From: Nocardia bovistercoris
Lineage (GTDB): Bacteria > Actinomycetota > Actinomycetes > Mycobacteriales > Mycobacteriaceae
DNA: 64,000 nucleotides
Assembly: GCF_015674855.1 (NCBI RefSeq)
Contig: NZ_JADMLG010000004.1
Location: forward strand, 310,001-374,000
Reading direction: 5' to 3'
Shown here: positions 8,844 through 18,689 of the stretch, piece by piece
Layout: each line of letters begins with the position of its first letter
Position numbering within the stretch: the first letter of the stretch is position 1
The notes under the pieces: generated by a model
Told to the model about the DNA's origin: nothing
What the model saw: only the letters and a program-made list of their open reading frames with translations
The model's database searches: none
Made by a program: the position numbers and the translations under genes

Positions 8844-10466
8844 TCAGCGCTGCCTGCTGGTACGGGCGCGGCGGCGTTCGGCTTGGAGTTCGGCGAGTTC
8901 CTGTTCGAGGAGTTCGGCGATGCGGAACTGGCCGGTGTCGTGGATGGGGTCGGGGGCCGGGACGACCTGGAGGTCCGGCTTCGCGGGAACGGCCGGGGTT
9001 TCCTTGCCGTTCTTGGCCGCCGGGCGGGAATCGGCGGCGGTGCGGCCCTTTCCGGGGACGACCTTCCTGATGCCCGTCTTGGCGGCGGCCGGTTTCGCGG
9101 CAGGCTTCTCGGCGGGCGCGGGGACCGCCTGCACCGGCTGTGGTTCGGCGACGGCCGCGACAGCGGGCTTGGCGACCTCGGCGGGCGGCGCGGGCTTCGC
9201 GACGACCGGTGCCGCGGTCGGTTCGGGCTGCGCGGGGGCCTTGGCGACCACGGGCTTGGCGGGGGCGGGCGGCGCGGGCTTGACGGGCGGTGTGACGGGC
9301 TTCGCGACAGCGGCGGGCTTGGTCACCGGGGCGGGCTTGACGGCCGCGGGCTTGACGGCGGGCGGAGTCGATTCGGCCGCCTTGGCCGCGGTGCCGTTCG
9401 TCGAGCGCGCCACGGCGGGCTTGGGAGCCTGGGCAACGGGCTTGGGGGCCTTGACCACGGGCTGGGGCGCCTCGTCCTCGGGTTCCTCGTCTTCGGCGTA
9501 CAGAACCTCGGTGAGCGCCTCGGATTCGTCGACTTCGGCCTCTTCGTCCTCGATCTCCTCTTCGACGTACTCGACCGCGGGTTCGTAGTCGGGTTCGGGT
9601 TCGGCCTCGATCACGACGGCTTGCGGAGTGCCGAGTTCCGCGGCCATCGGACGGTAGGAGGCGAGGTCGGGCAGTCTGCTGCGGATGACCTCGGCCGGGT
9701 CGGGCAGATCGCGCACCTGATCGGTGGCGCGGGTGATGGCGAGGCCGTATCGGGCGCTCGCCGCGTCGTGGATGAGCAGCGCAACGCCGATCATGACCGG
9801 CGCGACGGCGTGCACGCCCGCGTCGAACCAGTCCGCGCCGCGCACGTACGGGTAGGTGTTCAGGCCGACGGTGAGGGCGAGCAGCGCGATTTCGGCGGCG
9901 ACGACCTGACCGCGGTTGTCGTTGACACCCCATTCCGAGACCTTGTTGGTGCCGATCATGATGATGATCAAGCAGACGCTGATCATCGCCTCGATGAGGT
10001 AGCTGAACCAGTACAGCGGATCCGACGGGCCGCTGGGGGCGATGTTCTGCTGGACGTTGACCGCCGACCAGAGCATGCCCGCGCCGACCACGCCCGCGAG
10101 CGCGCGCAGCGACCAGGAGCGGTGCCGATACAGCGATGCCAGTTTGGCGTGCGGACTCGATTCCCGCCGCTGCGCGGCTATCGCTTTCCGCGCGACAAGT
10201 AGATCTCTGATGTCTGCCTTCTCGATCTCTTCGGTGGTCTGCCGGGCTCGATCGGCGGCTCCGGCGGCGGCCTGCGCTTGTTTCCAGCGCTGTGCGCGAT
10301 CCTGTCCGCGGATCTTCTCGGCGAGGTCACGTTCGGCGTGCAGTTCGTCTTCGGACAGCGCCTGGGTGAGCGCGGGGTCGAACTGGTAGGCCAGCCTGCC
10401 TCGGGCCTTCTCGACCCGCCGCGCCAGCAGACTGACATCGTCCTCAATGGGATGCTCTATCGTCAC
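8844..10466 (-). CDS. DUF2637-like multi-pass membrane protein with long A/P/K-rich tail
   Basis: A 540-residue protein. Residues ~1-110 are charged and probably coiled (runs of R/E/Q), followed by about four hydrophobic segments (roughly 120-240) whose pattern (SWSLRALAGVV, a VQ-N motif, WFSYLIEAM) resembles DUF2637/SpdB-type membrane proteins. Next comes an acidic stretch rich in E/D, then a ~200-residue alanine-proline-lysine repeat tail (VxKPA, PAAKP). SpdB relatives are linked to plasmid spread in Streptomyces, but no plasmid or AICE gene is nearby, so that role is not implied. I chose GTG at 10466 because GGGAG lies six bases upstream. Function unknown. Confidence 0.65.
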   Translation of the reverse strand: MTIEHPIEDDVSLLARRVEKARGRLAYQFDPALTQALSEDELHAERDLAEKIRGQDRAQRWKQAQAAAGAADRARQTTEEIEKADIRDLLVARKAIAAQRRESSPHAKLASLYRHRSWSLRALAGVVGAGMLWSAVNVQQNIAPSGPSDPLYWFSYLIEAMISVCLIIIMIGTNKVSEWGVNDNRGQVVAAEIALLALTVGLNTYPYVRGADWFDAGVHAVAPVMIGVALLIHDAASARYGLAITRATDQVRDLPDPAEVIRSRLPDLASYRPMAAELGTPQAVVIEAEPEPDYEPAVEYVEEEIEDEEAEVDESEALTEVLYAEDEEPEDEAPQPVVKAPKPVAQAPKPAVARSTNGTAAKAAESTPPAVKPAAVKPAPVTKPAAVAKPVTPPVKPAPPAPAKPVVAKAPAQPEPTAAPVVAKPAPPAEVAKPAVAAVAEPQPVQAVPAPAEKPAAKPAAAKTGIRKVVPGKGRTAADSRPAAKNGKETPAVPAKPDLQVVPAPDPIHDTGQFRIAELLEQELAELQAERRRARTSRQR

Positions 10467-10838
10467 CTCGACTCCCGCCGGGGCAGGTTCGAGGTTTGGC
10501 AAGTGATCACACGTGGGAACGGCACATGCCATTCATAGTCGATGTACCGCCGCCTGCGAAACTGTGGAATAGCGACGAGGGGCACCGATCTCGGCGTGGC
10601 GCGGACGACACGCCACCGGCAAGTTCGATCCGAGGTCACGACTTGTTCATGGAATAGCGTTCGCCTGGTATGCGCTCGAGCGGTTCCGGACCTGCTCAGC
10701 GCGATTCTCGCCAGGCCATAGGCAATGCGCATACCAGATCCGATGATCGCCGCCCGCGCGACCCCGAGGTGGGCGCCGCGGTGAAATTCGACCGCACTGA
10801 TCACATCCGCTACCGACCGGTAATTTTGTTCGAGAGCG
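10467..10838. other. 372-base intergenic region with a perfect inverted repeat
   Basis: No gene found. It holds the promoter region of the DUF2637-like gene and the 3' flank of the EspG gene. CTGGTATGCGC at 10665-10675 recurs inverted at 10727-10737, 51 bases apart. Confidence 0.45.
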
Positions 10839-11555
10839 TCATCGGATCGCGGCCAAACGCTTGAGTTGGGCGTCGAAGGCGGAGTCCGTGACGGGGGTCA
10901 GGCTCAGATCGGTGCTCGTGGACAGCAGATAGCGGCCGTCGTCGGTGAAATCGAGCCAGGTGCGGTGTCGCGTCGGCGGTGACATCGGATCGTCGGGCGC
11001 GACCGTCACGGTGATGAAGCCGCGCGCGTCGATCGGTCGGTGCAGGGTGCGGCGGAAGACCGCGGCGCGCTCGGCCTCCTCGGATCGGTCCCAGTCCGGC
11101 GGATCGCCTCGCAGGACGGCCTCGCGCGGCTCGCGCATGGCCGACAGCCTGCCCGCGGGGGCGGAACCGATGGCCTCCACCAGATGTCGCGGGACCCGCC
11201 GCGCGTGACAGGCGATCACCGTGACATCGCACGGACCGGCGATCAGCACCGTTCCCCACACCAGGTGCGCGGCGCCGAAGGCGAGGATCGGTTCCTCGGG
11301 TCTGCCGTCGGCGGCGTAGCGGTCACCCGAGACGGTGATGGTGGTGACGTCGCCGCGCGCGCACAGCGTGAGTGCGCCGGTGAGGTCGGGATCGCGATTG
11401 CGCCGGAACCGTTCGGCGAGCGCGAGTTTGTCCCAGTCGTTGGCGCTGCGCACGGTGCCGCGATGGGCCATGTTGATCGGGTAGGGGCGACGGTCGAGTC
11501 CGGTTTCGACGGACCAGGCATAGGTGAACTCGTCCGGACTCATGACCCATCTCAC
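10839..11555 (-). CDS. ESX secretion-associated EspG-family protein (triad 1)
   Basis: A 238-residue EspG-like protein. EspG proteins are cytosolic chaperones that bind the tip of PPE partners and keep PE/PPE pairs soluble for type VII secretion. It begins xRWVMSPDEFTYAW, matching MGWTFTPDEFAHVW of the second copy at 62372; both share DPDLTxxLxxxA and end in a TWxDxxxDGRYL segment. The GTG start overlaps the stop of the PPE-like gene (GTGA, 11552-11555), so the triad PE-PPE-EspG is translationally coupled. No ESX core genes (eccB/C/D/E, mycP) are in the window. Confidence 0.75.
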   Translation of the reverse strand: MRWVMSPDEFTYAWSVETGLDRRPYPINMAHRGTVRSANDWDKLALAERFRRNRDPDLTGALTLCARGDVTTITVSGDRYAADGRPEEPILAFGAAHLVWGTVLIAGPCDVTVIACHARRVPRHLVEAIGSAPAGRLSAMREPREAVLRGDPPDWDRSEEAERAAVFRRTLHRPIDARGFITVTVAPDDPMSPPTRHRTWLDFTDDGRYLLSTSTDLSLTPVTDSAFDAQLKRLAAIR

Positions 11556-12124
11556 GGCGCGAACTCTCCTCGAGCCCGCACGTCGAAGCCGGGGACGGCG
11601 TCGCCGGAGGCCACCAATGTCGAGTTGTAGAGGAAGGTCAGCGTGTCTTGTGCGTCGGCGAGCGTGTTCGCCGCGGCGATGTCGCTCGCCATCTTGCGCG
11701 GTCCGCCGTCGACCGCCTCGCGCACCGGATCCGGGTCGGGGACGTACGGCGCGGGCGGCGGCGGGATCGCGTCGCGGACGGTCTGCGCCGCCGAGGAGTT
11801 CACCTCCATCAGCCGGTGCACCGCTGTGCACACCTGCTGCGCGTCGGCGCCCGAGCGCACGAACGCCTCGGTGGACTCCCGCGCCGAGTCGGCGGCCCGG
11901 CCGTGCCATTCCGCGAACTCCTGCCGCACCGCCGCGGCGAAGGTCTCGAACATCTGCTCGAGCGCCGCCGCGCCCGCCTGCCAGCCCTCGGCGGTGCGAC
12001 CGAGCGCCGCCGGGTCGAGCGCCTCGCGCACCGAATGCCAGATCTCGGCGTGGGTGTAGGCGTCGAACGCCTCGCGGTCGGGCACGTACGGCGGGTCGGT
12101 GCGCTCGGGCCGGTCCGGCTTCAT
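11552..12124 (-). CDS. PPE-like T7SS substrate (triad 1), short form
   Basis: A 190-residue, mostly helical protein with a WHG turn at 73-75, the position of the W-x-G motif of PPE/WXG100 proteins. It aligns with the first ~160 residues of the PPE-like protein at 60755 (T-H-x-E-I near residue 24, helix, W-x-G, helix). A proline stretch (IPPPPAPYVPDPDP) follows. It lacks the long tail of the second copy. It overlaps the PE-like gene by ATGA at 12121-12124 and the EspG gene by GTGA. Probably a partner of the upstream small protein. Confidence 0.65.
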   Translation of the reverse strand: MKPDRPERTDPPYVPDREAFDAYTHAEIWHSVREALDPAALGRTAEGWQAGAAALEQMFETFAAAVRQEFAEWHGRAADSARESTEAFVRSGADAQQVCTAVHRLMEVNSSAAQTVRDAIPPPPAPYVPDPDPVREAVDGGPRKMASDIAAANTLADAQDTLTFLYNSTLVASGDAVPGFDVRARGEFAP

Positions 12125-12501
12125 AGTCGGTCATCCAATTCGTCGGCGGCCAGGCGCATGGCCGCGCGATTGGCGGCGTCGGCCTCTTCGAACAGGGCGG
12201 CCGCTGCGAGATATCCCGCCTTCAGGCGCAATGCCGCCTCCTGCAATCCGGTGAGCGCCTCGCGGTATTGCGCGCCCTTGCCGCCGAATCCGCGTGCCAG
12301 CGCCTTGCCCGACGGCAATTCGGCGAAGCCGGACACCTCGGTGAGTTCGGCGCCTGCGACCCGTGCCTGCCGCAGGCCCGCGACGAGTGTGTCGCAGGCT
12401 TGCGCCAGTCTGCGCGCCGCCCCTTCCGGCATTCCGAACTCACCCGCCGCGGCCGCGTTGTACACCCCGGCCTCCGCACCTCGTGCCTCGTCGGGTCGCA
12501 C
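12121..12501 (-). CDS. PE/WXG100-like small T7SS substrate (triad 1)
   Basis: A 126-residue helical protein homologous to the one at 61849: both have a PExAARRxAQ stretch near residue 30 and a C-terminal EADAAN-AA-R motif. The C-terminal signal reads FEEAD, a conservative change from the type VII secretion signal YxxxD/E seen as YDEAD in the paralogue. I chose GTG at 12501, preceded by GAGGGGG, because it gives the same N-terminal length as the paralogue; the frame is open further upstream. Confidence 0.65.
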   Translation of the reverse strand: MRPDEARGAEAGVYNAAAAGEFGMPEGAARRLAQACDTLVAGLRQARVAGAELTEVSGFAELPSGKALARGFGGKGAQYREALTGLQEAALRLKAGYLAAAALFEEADAANRAAMRLAADELDDRL

Positions 12502-12630
12502 TGGGTTCGGCCCCCTCGATCTCGGTAGACACCAAAGTCCTTGAAGCACGGCAGTTTATCAGTGCGACCCGACGGTCGGTGCGGGGTTACCGGACCGTTG
12601 TATACCGTATGGCGCAGCTCACCGGTGTGG

Positions 12631-15102
12631 TCAGCCGCGCGCCGGATCGGGCCAACGCCAGTCGGCGACGGCCGGGATGTCCGCGCCGTTGCGGCGGGTC
12701 CACGCCCGCGCGTTCCACCGCGCGTCCACCATCTCCTGACGCAGGCCCGCGGCCTTCTCGCGCAGGCCGGGCACCCGGTCGACCACATCCATGACCAGGT
12801 GGTAGCGGTCGAGGTCGTTGAGCATGACCATGTCGAAAGGCGTGGTGGTCGTACCCTTCTCCTTGTAGCCGCGCACGTGCATCTCGGCATGGTTGGCGCG
12901 CCGATAGGTCAGGCGGTGGATCAGCCAGGGGTAGCCGTGGAAGGCGAAGATCACCGGGCGCTCGCGGGTGAACAGGGTGTCGAACTCGCTGTCGGGCAGG
13001 CCGTGCGGATGTTCGTCGGACGGCACGAGCCGCATGAGATCGACCACGTTGACCACGCGCACCCGCAACTCGGGCAGGCGGTCGCGCAGGATAGCCGCCG
13101 CGGCAAGGGTTTCCAGCGTCGGCACGTCGCCCGCGCAGGCCAGTACCACGTCGGGCGCCGTGCCGATCGCGTCGTTGTTGCCCGCCCACTCCCAGATGCC
13201 GACGCCGCGCGCGCAGTGCACTTGCGCGTCGTCCACCGAAAGCCAGTCCGGCTGCGGCTGTTTGCCCGCGACCACCACGTTCACGTAGTGCCGCGACCGC
13301 AGGCAGTGGTCGTAGACGCAGAGCAGGGTGTTGGCGTCCGGTGGCAGGTAGACGCGCACGATCTCGGGCTTCTTGTTGAGCACCACGTCGAGGAAGCCGG
13401 GGTCCTGATGGGTGAACCCGTTGTGGTCCTGGCGCCACACATGCGAGGACAGCAGGTAGTTCAGGCTCGGGATCGGCCGTCGCCACGGCACGTTCGCGCT
13501 CGCGTCGAGCCATTTGGCGTGCTGGTTGAACATCGCGTCGACGATGTGGACGAACGCCTCGTAGCAGGTGAACACGCCGTGCCTGCCGGTGAGCAGATAG
13601 CCCTCCAGCAAGCCCTGGCACATGTGCTCGGACAGCACCTCGATGACGCGGCCCTGCCGGTCGAGTCCGACGTCGCGCGGGTCGATGTCGGCCTGCCAGT
13701 CGCGGCCGGTGACCTCGAGGATGTCCTGGAGTCGGTTGCTGGCGAGTTCGTCGGGGGCGAAGGTGAGGAAGTTGTCCGGATTGTTCCTGGTGACCTCGCG
13801 CAGCCACCGGCCGAGCACGCGGGTCGCCTCGTGGTCGGTCGCTCCGGGGGAGGAGACCTCGACGCCTTGGTCGCGCCAGTCGGGGAGGCGAAGGTCGCGC
13901 ACGAGCGAGCCGCCGTTGGCGACCGGATTCGCGCTCATCCGCCGGGCCTGCGCGGGCACCAGGTCGATCAATTCCGGTACGGGAGCTCCGGATTCGTCGA
14001 ACAGCTGCTCGGGGCGGTAGGAGCGCAGCCACTGTTCGAGGACGGCGCGGTGCTCGTCGTCGCCGCGCGCGGCGGGCAGCGGGACCTGGTGCGCGCGGAA
14101 GGTGCCTTCGACTCGGACGCCGTCGACGTAGGGCGGACAGGTCCAGCCCTTCGGCGTGCGCAGCACGATCATCGGCCAGCGCGGGTGCTCGTGCGCGTCG
14201 CCGGCGCGGGCGGCTCGCTGGATGTCGGCGATTCGATCGAGGGAGGTGTCCACCGCCGACGCCATCGCCTGGTGGACGCGAGCCGGATCATCGCCCGCCA
14301 CCACGATCGGCTCGTGGCCGTAGCCGCGCAGCAGCGAGATCAGGTCGGCTTCGGGGATGCGGGCGAGCAGGGTCGGATTGGCGATCTTGTACTCGTTGAG
14401 CGCCAGGATCGGCAGCACGGCGCCGTCGCGGCGGGGGCTGATGAATTTGTTGGCGTGCCAACTGCCCGCGAGCGGGCCGGTTTCGGCCTCGCCGTCGCCG
14501 ACCACGCAGAAGACGGTGAGATCGGGATTGTCCAGCGCCGCGCCGTAGGCGTGCAGGAGCGAATAGCCCAGTTCACCGCCCTCGTGGAAGGAGCCGGGCG
14601 TCTCCGGCGCGCAGTGACTCGGGACGCCGCCGGGGAAGGAGAACTGCGCGAACATGGCCGCCATGCCGAGACCGTCGCGCGGGATATGGCTGTACAGCTC
14701 GGAATAGGTGCCTTCCAACCAGGCGCAGGCGTTGGGGCCGGGGCCGCCGTGGCCGGGACCCGCGACGAAGACGGCGTTCAGGTCGCGGCGGCGGATCGCG
14801 CGATTGGCGTGCGCCCACACCAGATTCAGGCCGGGCACGGTGCCGAAATGGCCGAGCAGGCGCGGTTTCACGTGCTCGGCCCGCAGCGGTTCGCGCACCA
14901 GCGGATTCGCCATCAGGTAGATCTGGCCGACCGCCAGATAGTTCGCCGCGCGCCACCACGCGTCCAGTGCCGTCAGTTCCGCCCGGTCGAGCGGGCCCTC
15001 GACATCGGCGAGGACATAGGGTTCGGGTGCGACGGTGCGCCCGCCGCCGCTGTCGATATTGTCGGCCGAGGTGTCGCCCCCGGCGCTCGCTGTCCGCGTC
15101 AT
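12631..15102 (-). CDS. xfp: Xylulose-5-phosphate/fructose-6-phosphate phosphoketolase
   Basis: An 823-residue thiamine-diphosphate enzyme, full length for the family (about 800). It splits xylulose 5-P (or fructose 6-P) with phosphate into acetyl-phosphate plus glyceraldehyde 3-P (or erythrose 4-P). Diagnostic stretches are [30 protein letters not shown], and [10 protein letters not shown], the ThDP-binding GDG motif. The C-terminal domain carries VNVVDLMRL and [14 protein letters not shown], also typical. The ATG has GAGGAG upstream. It stands alone: no acetate kinase or phosphotransacetylase gene is adjacent. Confidence 0.95.
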   Translation of the reverse strand: MTRTASAGGDTSADNIDSGGGRTVAPEPYVLADVEGPLDRAELTALDAWWRAANYLAVGQIYLMANPLVREPLRAEHVKPRLLGHFGTVPGLNLVWAHANRAIRRRDLNAVFVAGPGHGGPGPNACAWLEGTYSELYSHIPRDGLGMAAMFAQFSFPGGVPSHCAPETPGSFHEGGELGYSLLHAYGAALDNPDLTVFCVVGDGEAETGPLAGSWHANKFISPRRDGAVLPILALNEYKIANPTLLARIPEADLISLLRGYGHEPIVVAGDDPARVHQAMASAVDTSLDRIADIQRAARAGDAHEHPRWPMIVLRTPKGWTCPPYVDGVRVEGTFRAHQVPLPAARGDDEHRAVLEQWLRSYRPEQLFDESGAPVPELIDLVPAQARRMSANPVANGGSLVRDLRLPDWRDQGVEVSSPGATDHEATRVLGRWLREVTRNNPDNFLTFAPDELASNRLQDILEVTGRDWQADIDPRDVGLDRQGRVIEVLSEHMCQGLLEGYLLTGRHGVFTCYEAFVHIVDAMFNQHAKWLDASANVPWRRPIPSLNYLLSSHVWRQDHNGFTHQDPGFLDVVLNKKPEIVRVYLPPDANTLLCVYDHCLRSRHYVNVVVAGKQPQPDWLSVDDAQVHCARGVGIWEWAGNNDAIGTAPDVVLACAGDVPTLETLAAAAILRDRLPELRVRVVNVVDLMRLVPSDEHPHGLPDSEFDTLFTRERPVIFAFHGYPWLIHRLTYRRANHAEMHVRGYKEKGTTTTPFDMVMLNDLDRYHLVMDVVDRVPGLREKAAGLRQEMVDARWNARAWTRRNGADIPAVADWRWPDPARG

Positions 15103-15522
15103 CTGCCGACTCTCCTCACACTGGGGACATCCGTCGCCCGGATCGCCCTACCCGGGAATCCGGATCGTCATGCGTGGGAACTCCGCACGCACGTGAACTT
15201 CATGTCTGGGAACGCCGCCGCGCCCGAATCGCTGTGCGCGTGCGGTGCGGCCACGGTGTGATCGCGATCGACCATGGCCGCGACCGACATCGAATGGAGA
15301 ATGCGGGGCCAAGCCTACCGAGCGGCGAGCGGTCCGGCGCGGGACTCGATCGCGCCCGCGACGTGTTCGGCAATCGTCGTGTGTATGCCGCGGCCGTGCG
15401 GCGCAGTGTCGCGGCATACGTCGTGGGCGGACTCGGCAGCCGACAGCGTGTTCCGCTATTTCAACCGAGCGGGTGCGGGGCGGGTTGGGGGCGGCGGGTG
15501 TCGGTGGCCTAAGGTGCGCCGC
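15103..15522. other. 420-base divergent region between xfp and the FKBP gene
   Basis: No gene found. It contains a perfect 10-bp inverted repeat, GTATGCCGCG (15383-15392) and CGCGGCATAC (15410-15419), 17 bases apart, placed where it could control either divergent gene. Confidence 0.45.
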
Positions 15523-16098
15523 ATGCGAAAACTCGGCAGGTTCATCGGAGTCGTCGCCCTTCTCACGGCCGCGTTCACGCTCGGCGCGTGCGGTTCGGAC
15601 GACGATTCGGGGTCGGCGGCGGGCTCGAGCGCCAAGCCTGCCGCGAGCGCGAGCGCCGGTGTCGGCGCGCCGACCAAGACGCACGGGCGCGAATGCACCG
15701 CCGATGACATCAAGGTGACCGGCGGCTTCGGGGCGAACCCGCAGATCAAGTTGCCCGACAACTGTGATCCGCCCAAGCAGCTCGTGTCGAAGGACCTGGT
15801 CGCGGGAAGCGGGCCGGGCGCGGCGGCCGGACAGCAGCTGACCATGAACTATTCGCTGGTCACCTGGTCGGACGGGAAGAAGCTGGACAGTTCCTTCGAT
15901 CGCGGCAAGCCCTTCCCGCTGACCCTCGGCGCCGGACAGGTCATCCCCGGCTGGGAGCAGGGACTCGATGGTGTGCAGCAGGGCACCCGCCGCCTGCTGA
16001 TCATCCCGCCCGAACTCGGCTACGGCAAAGGCGGCAACGGCATCAAGCCGAACGAGACGCTGGTCTTCGTGACCGACACGGTCGCGATCGGGAACTGA
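15523..16098 (+). CDS. FKBP-type peptidyl-prolyl isomerase lipoprotein
   Basis: A 191-residue exported protein: a basic N-terminus, hydrophobic helix and lipobox LGAC with the lipid-modified cysteine at residue 23. An S/A/G-rich spacer follows. The FKBP domain covers the last ~110 residues and contains SSFDRGKPFPLTLGAGQVIPG, W-EQGLDG and LIIPPELGYG, so the catalytic pocket looks intact. It probably assists folding of proteins at the outer face of the membrane. It lies directly upstream of trigger factor, another prolyl isomerase/chaperone. Confidence 0.9.
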   Translation: MRKLGRFIGVVALLTAAFTLGACGSDDDSGSAAGSSAKPAASASAGVGAPTKTHGRECTADDIKVTGGFGANPQIKLPDNCDPPKQLVSKDLVAGSGPGAAAGQQLTMNYSLVTWSDGKKLDSSFDRGKPFPLTLGAGQVIPGWEQGLDGVQQGTRRLLIIPPELGYGKGGNGIKPNETLVFVTDTVAIGN

Positions 16099-16119
16099 CG
16101 GCGGTCAGCACCCGTCCGA

Positions 16120-16150
16120 TTGCGGGGCCGCGGAACCGTTCAACTACCCT
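16120..16150 (+). promoter_or_regulatory. Candidate tig promoter
   Basis: TTGCGG (16120-16125) and TACCCT (16145-16150) with a 19-base spacer, 158 bases before the tig start. A weak match to a housekeeping promoter. Confidence 0.3.
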
Positions 16151-16307
16151 GGTCGGGATGCGTACATCAGGGTGTGCGGGCCGGTCGTGAGCGACGGCGC
16201 CCGCCGCCCGGTCGGCACGTAGCGGCGTCTCGCCTCGCCCCGCGATCGGCGACAACACCGATGACCAGCACGAACACCGAACCGAACGACGAACAAGGAG
16301 CATGTCC

Positions 16308-17711
16308 GTGAAGAGCACCGTCGAGCAGCTGAGCCCGACAAGGGTCAGGATCAATGTCGAGGTGCCCTTCGAGGAACTGAAGCCGGACTTCGACCGCGCC
16401 TACAAGGCGCTCGCGCAGCAGGTCCGCATTCCGGGCTTCCGCCCCGGAAAGGCGCCCGCCAGGCTCCTCGAAGCCCGTCTCGGCCGCGGCGCGATCCTCG
16501 AGCAGGTCGTCAACGACGCGCTGCCCGGTCGCTACAGCGAGGCTGTCACCACCTCCGAGGTGAAGGTCATCGGCCAGCCCGAGATCGAGATCACCAAGAT
16601 CGAGGACGGCCAGGAGCTGGCGTTCACCGCCGAGGTCGACGTGCGCCCGGAGATCACGCTGCCGGACTTCGGCGGCATCGAGGTCACCGTCGACGCCTTC
16701 ACCATCGAGGACTCCGATATCGACGCCCAGCTCCAGTCGCTGCGGCAGCGCTTCGGCACGCTGACCGGCGTCGAGCGCGCCGTGCAGGACGGCGACTTCG
16801 TCTCCATCGACCTGTCCGCGACCGTCGACGGCGAAGAGGTTCGCGAGGCGTCCACCACTGGCCTGTCGCACGAGGTGGGTTCGGGTCAGCTCATCGCCGG
16901 TCTGGACGAGGCGCTGGTCGGCCTGTCGGCGGGTGAGTCCAAGGAGTTCACCTCCGAGCTCGTGGCCGGTGAGCACGCGGGCAAGGACGCGGTCATCACG
17001 GTCACCGTGCAGAACGTCAAAGAGCGCGAGCTGCCCGAGGCCGACGACGAATTCGCCCAGCTGGCTTCGGAGTTCGACACCCTCGACGAGCTGAAGGAAG
17101 ACCTGAAGGGCCGCGTCGAGCGGGTCAAGAAGGTCGAGCAGGCGGGCTCGATCCGCGACAAGGTGCTCGAGACCCTGCTCGAGCAGGTCGAGGTGCCGCT
17201 GCCCGAGGCCGTGGTGCAGGCCGAGATCGACGCCGTCACCCACGACGCCGTGCACGGATTCGACCACGACGAGGCCAAGCTCGCCGAGGCGCTCGAGGCG
17301 CAGGGCAGCAGCCGCGAGGAGTTCGACAAGGACACCAAGGAGTCCGCCGAGAAGTCGGTCAAGACCCAGCTGCTGCTGGACGCGGTCGCCGAGGCGGAGA
17401 ACACCCAGGTCGGGCAGGAGGAACTGACCGAGCGCATCCTGTTCCAGTCGCAGCGCTACGGGATGGCGCCCGAGCAGTTCATCCAGCAGGTGCAGCAGGC
17501 GGGCCAGCTCGGCGCGATCTTCGCCGACGTGCGCCGCGGCAAGGCGCTGGCCGGTGTGGTCGGGCAGGTCAAGGTCACCGACTCCACGGGTGCGGTCGTC
17601 GACACCACCGAGATGTTCGGCGGTAAGGACGATTCCGAGTCCGCCGATGTCGAGGCCGCCGACGACGTCGTGATCGAGGCGCAAGCCGACGAGGCCGACG
17701 CCGCGCAGTGA
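16308..17711 (+). CDS. tig: Trigger factor, ribosome-associated chaperone
   Basis: A 467-residue trigger factor: N-terminal ribosome-binding domain with the signature [13 protein letters not shown] near residues 43-58, central FKBP-like domain (about 150-245) and helical C-terminal arms, ending in an acidic tail. It shields nascent chains at the ribosome exit. Although an ATG lies at 16302, AAGGAG at 16295-16300 is one base from it but seven bases from the GTG at 16308. The M. tuberculosis protein also starts at the corresponding [12 protein letters not shown], so GTG is the start. Upstream of clpP1-clpP2-clpX as in other actinobacteria. Confidence 0.97.
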   Translation: MKSTVEQLSPTRVRINVEVPFEELKPDFDRAYKALAQQVRIPGFRPGKAPARLLEARLGRGAILEQVVNDALPGRYSEAVTTSEVKVIGQPEIEITKIEDGQELAFTAEVDVRPEITLPDFGGIEVTVDAFTIEDSDIDAQLQSLRQRFGTLTGVERAVQDGDFVSIDLSATVDGEEVREASTTGLSHEVGSGQLIAGLDEALVGLSAGESKEFTSELVAGEHAGKDAVITVTVQNVKERELPEADDEFAQLASEFDTLDELKEDLKGRVERVKKVEQAGSIRDKVLETLLEQVEVPLPEAVVQAEIDAVTHDAVHGFDHDEAKLAEALEAQGSSREEFDKDTKESAEKSVKTQLLLDAVAEAENTQVGQEELTERILFQSQRYGMAPEQFIQQVQQAGQLGAIFADVRRGKALAGVVGQVKVTDSTGAVVDTTEMFGGKDDSESADVEAADDVVIEAQADEADAAQ

Positions 17712-18036
17712 TCGCGCCGCCGCGGGATTCGAGGGATTTCCCAGCGAGGACGCCGTCGGCGATCGGCCGGCGAAGCGCGTCCTCGCACGCAGCGCGAGTG
17801 CGTTCGAGTGAATTTGCGCTGTGAGCGAAGAAGGGCGGTGCCGGGAGTTCGGCGCCGCCCTGCTTCGTTACTGTTTGTGACAGCGAGAGTCAGGCTGTGA
17901 GGCGAACGCCCGTGGTGCGCCCGACAGCGTGTCGCCGCTGTGTAGCTTTCAATGCTGTAGAGCTAGAAGCTTGCAACGACGAGCCGGTGAGAAGAGAAGG
18001 CAGGTATCCGTGACAATGAACAAGGCAGGGGTCGTC
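17712..18036. other. tig-clpP1 intergenic region
   Basis: A 325-base region with the tig terminator hairpin (17833-17860) and the clpP1 promoter area. CGC-N5-GCG at 17784-17794 resembles the core of ClgR sites only weakly. No gene found. Confidence 0.4.
17833..17860 (+). terminator. Hairpin terminator after tig
   Basis: An 11-bp stem (17833-17843 with 17850-17860, one G-T pair) and a 6-base loop, followed by a T-containing tract (TGCTTCGTTACTGTTTGT). Confidence 0.6.
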
Positions 18037-18624
18037 ATGAGTTCCCCCACTGCTGGCCTCAACCTCAGTGATTCGGTCTACGAGCGCCTGCTGCGTGAGC
18101 GCATCATCTTCCTCGGCACCCAGGTCGACGACGACATCGCCAACAAGCTGTGCGCCCAGATCCTGTTGCTGACGGCGGAGGATCCGACCCGCGACATCTC
18201 GCTCTACATCAACTCGCCCGGCGGTTCGGTGACCGCGGGCATGGCCATCTACGACACCATGCAGTTCGCGGAGTGCGACATCCGCACCGTCGGCATGGGT
18301 CTGGCGGCCTCGATGGGGCAGTTCCTGCTGACCGCGGGCACCAAGGGAAAGCGTTACGCGCTGCCGCACGCCAGGATCATGATGCACCAGCCATCGGCGG
18401 GCATCGGCGGTTCGGCGGCCGACATCGCGATCATGGCCGAGCAGTTCGCCCACACCAAGCGTGAGCTGAACGAGCTCCAGGCGCTGCACACGGGCAAATC
18501 CGTCGAGCAGGTCACCGCCGACGCCGATCGCGACCGCTGGTTCACCGCGCCGCAGGCGCTGGAATACGGCTTCATCGACCACGTGGTGAGCCACGCGAAC
18601 CAGGCGAACGGCACCGGTAGCTAG
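18037..18624 (+). CDS. clpP1: ATP-dependent Clp protease proteolytic subunit 1
   Basis: A 195-residue ClpP. Catalytic triad: S92 (GLAASMGQ), H117 (MMHQP) and D166 (ADADRDRW). In actinobacteria ClpP1 and ClpP2 form a mixed two-ring tetradecamer driven by ClpX or ClpC1 to degrade tagged and regulatory proteins. Several in-frame starts exist (GTG 18010, ATG 18016, ATG 18037). I prefer 18037, where AGGGG sits five bases upstream and the N-terminus aligns with known ClpP1 proteins. It is 65 bases before clpP2. Confidence 0.95.
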   Translation: MSSPTAGLNLSDSVYERLLRERIIFLGTQVDDDIANKLCAQILLLTAEDPTRDISLYINSPGGSVTAGMAIYDTMQFAECDIRTVGMGLAASMGQFLLTAGTKGKRYALPHARIMMHQPSAGIGGSAADIAIMAEQFAHTKRELNELQALHTGKSVEQVTADADRDRWFTAPQALEYGFIDHVVSHANQANGTGS

Positions 18625-18689
18625 CCGGTTCGGCCCGTTCCGCCGATCGCGCGCGAAACCGTTCACCCACATAGACTTTGGAGACGAAG

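Noticed and set aside
8844..10466. Integrated plasmid/AICE signalled by an SpdB-like protein
   Set aside because: No integrase, replication initiator, TraB or attachment-site repeat at the nearby tRNAs was seen.
16302..16307. ATG at 16302 as the tig start
   Set aside because: AAGGAG is only one base away; GTG at 16308 has correct spacing and matches known N-termini.
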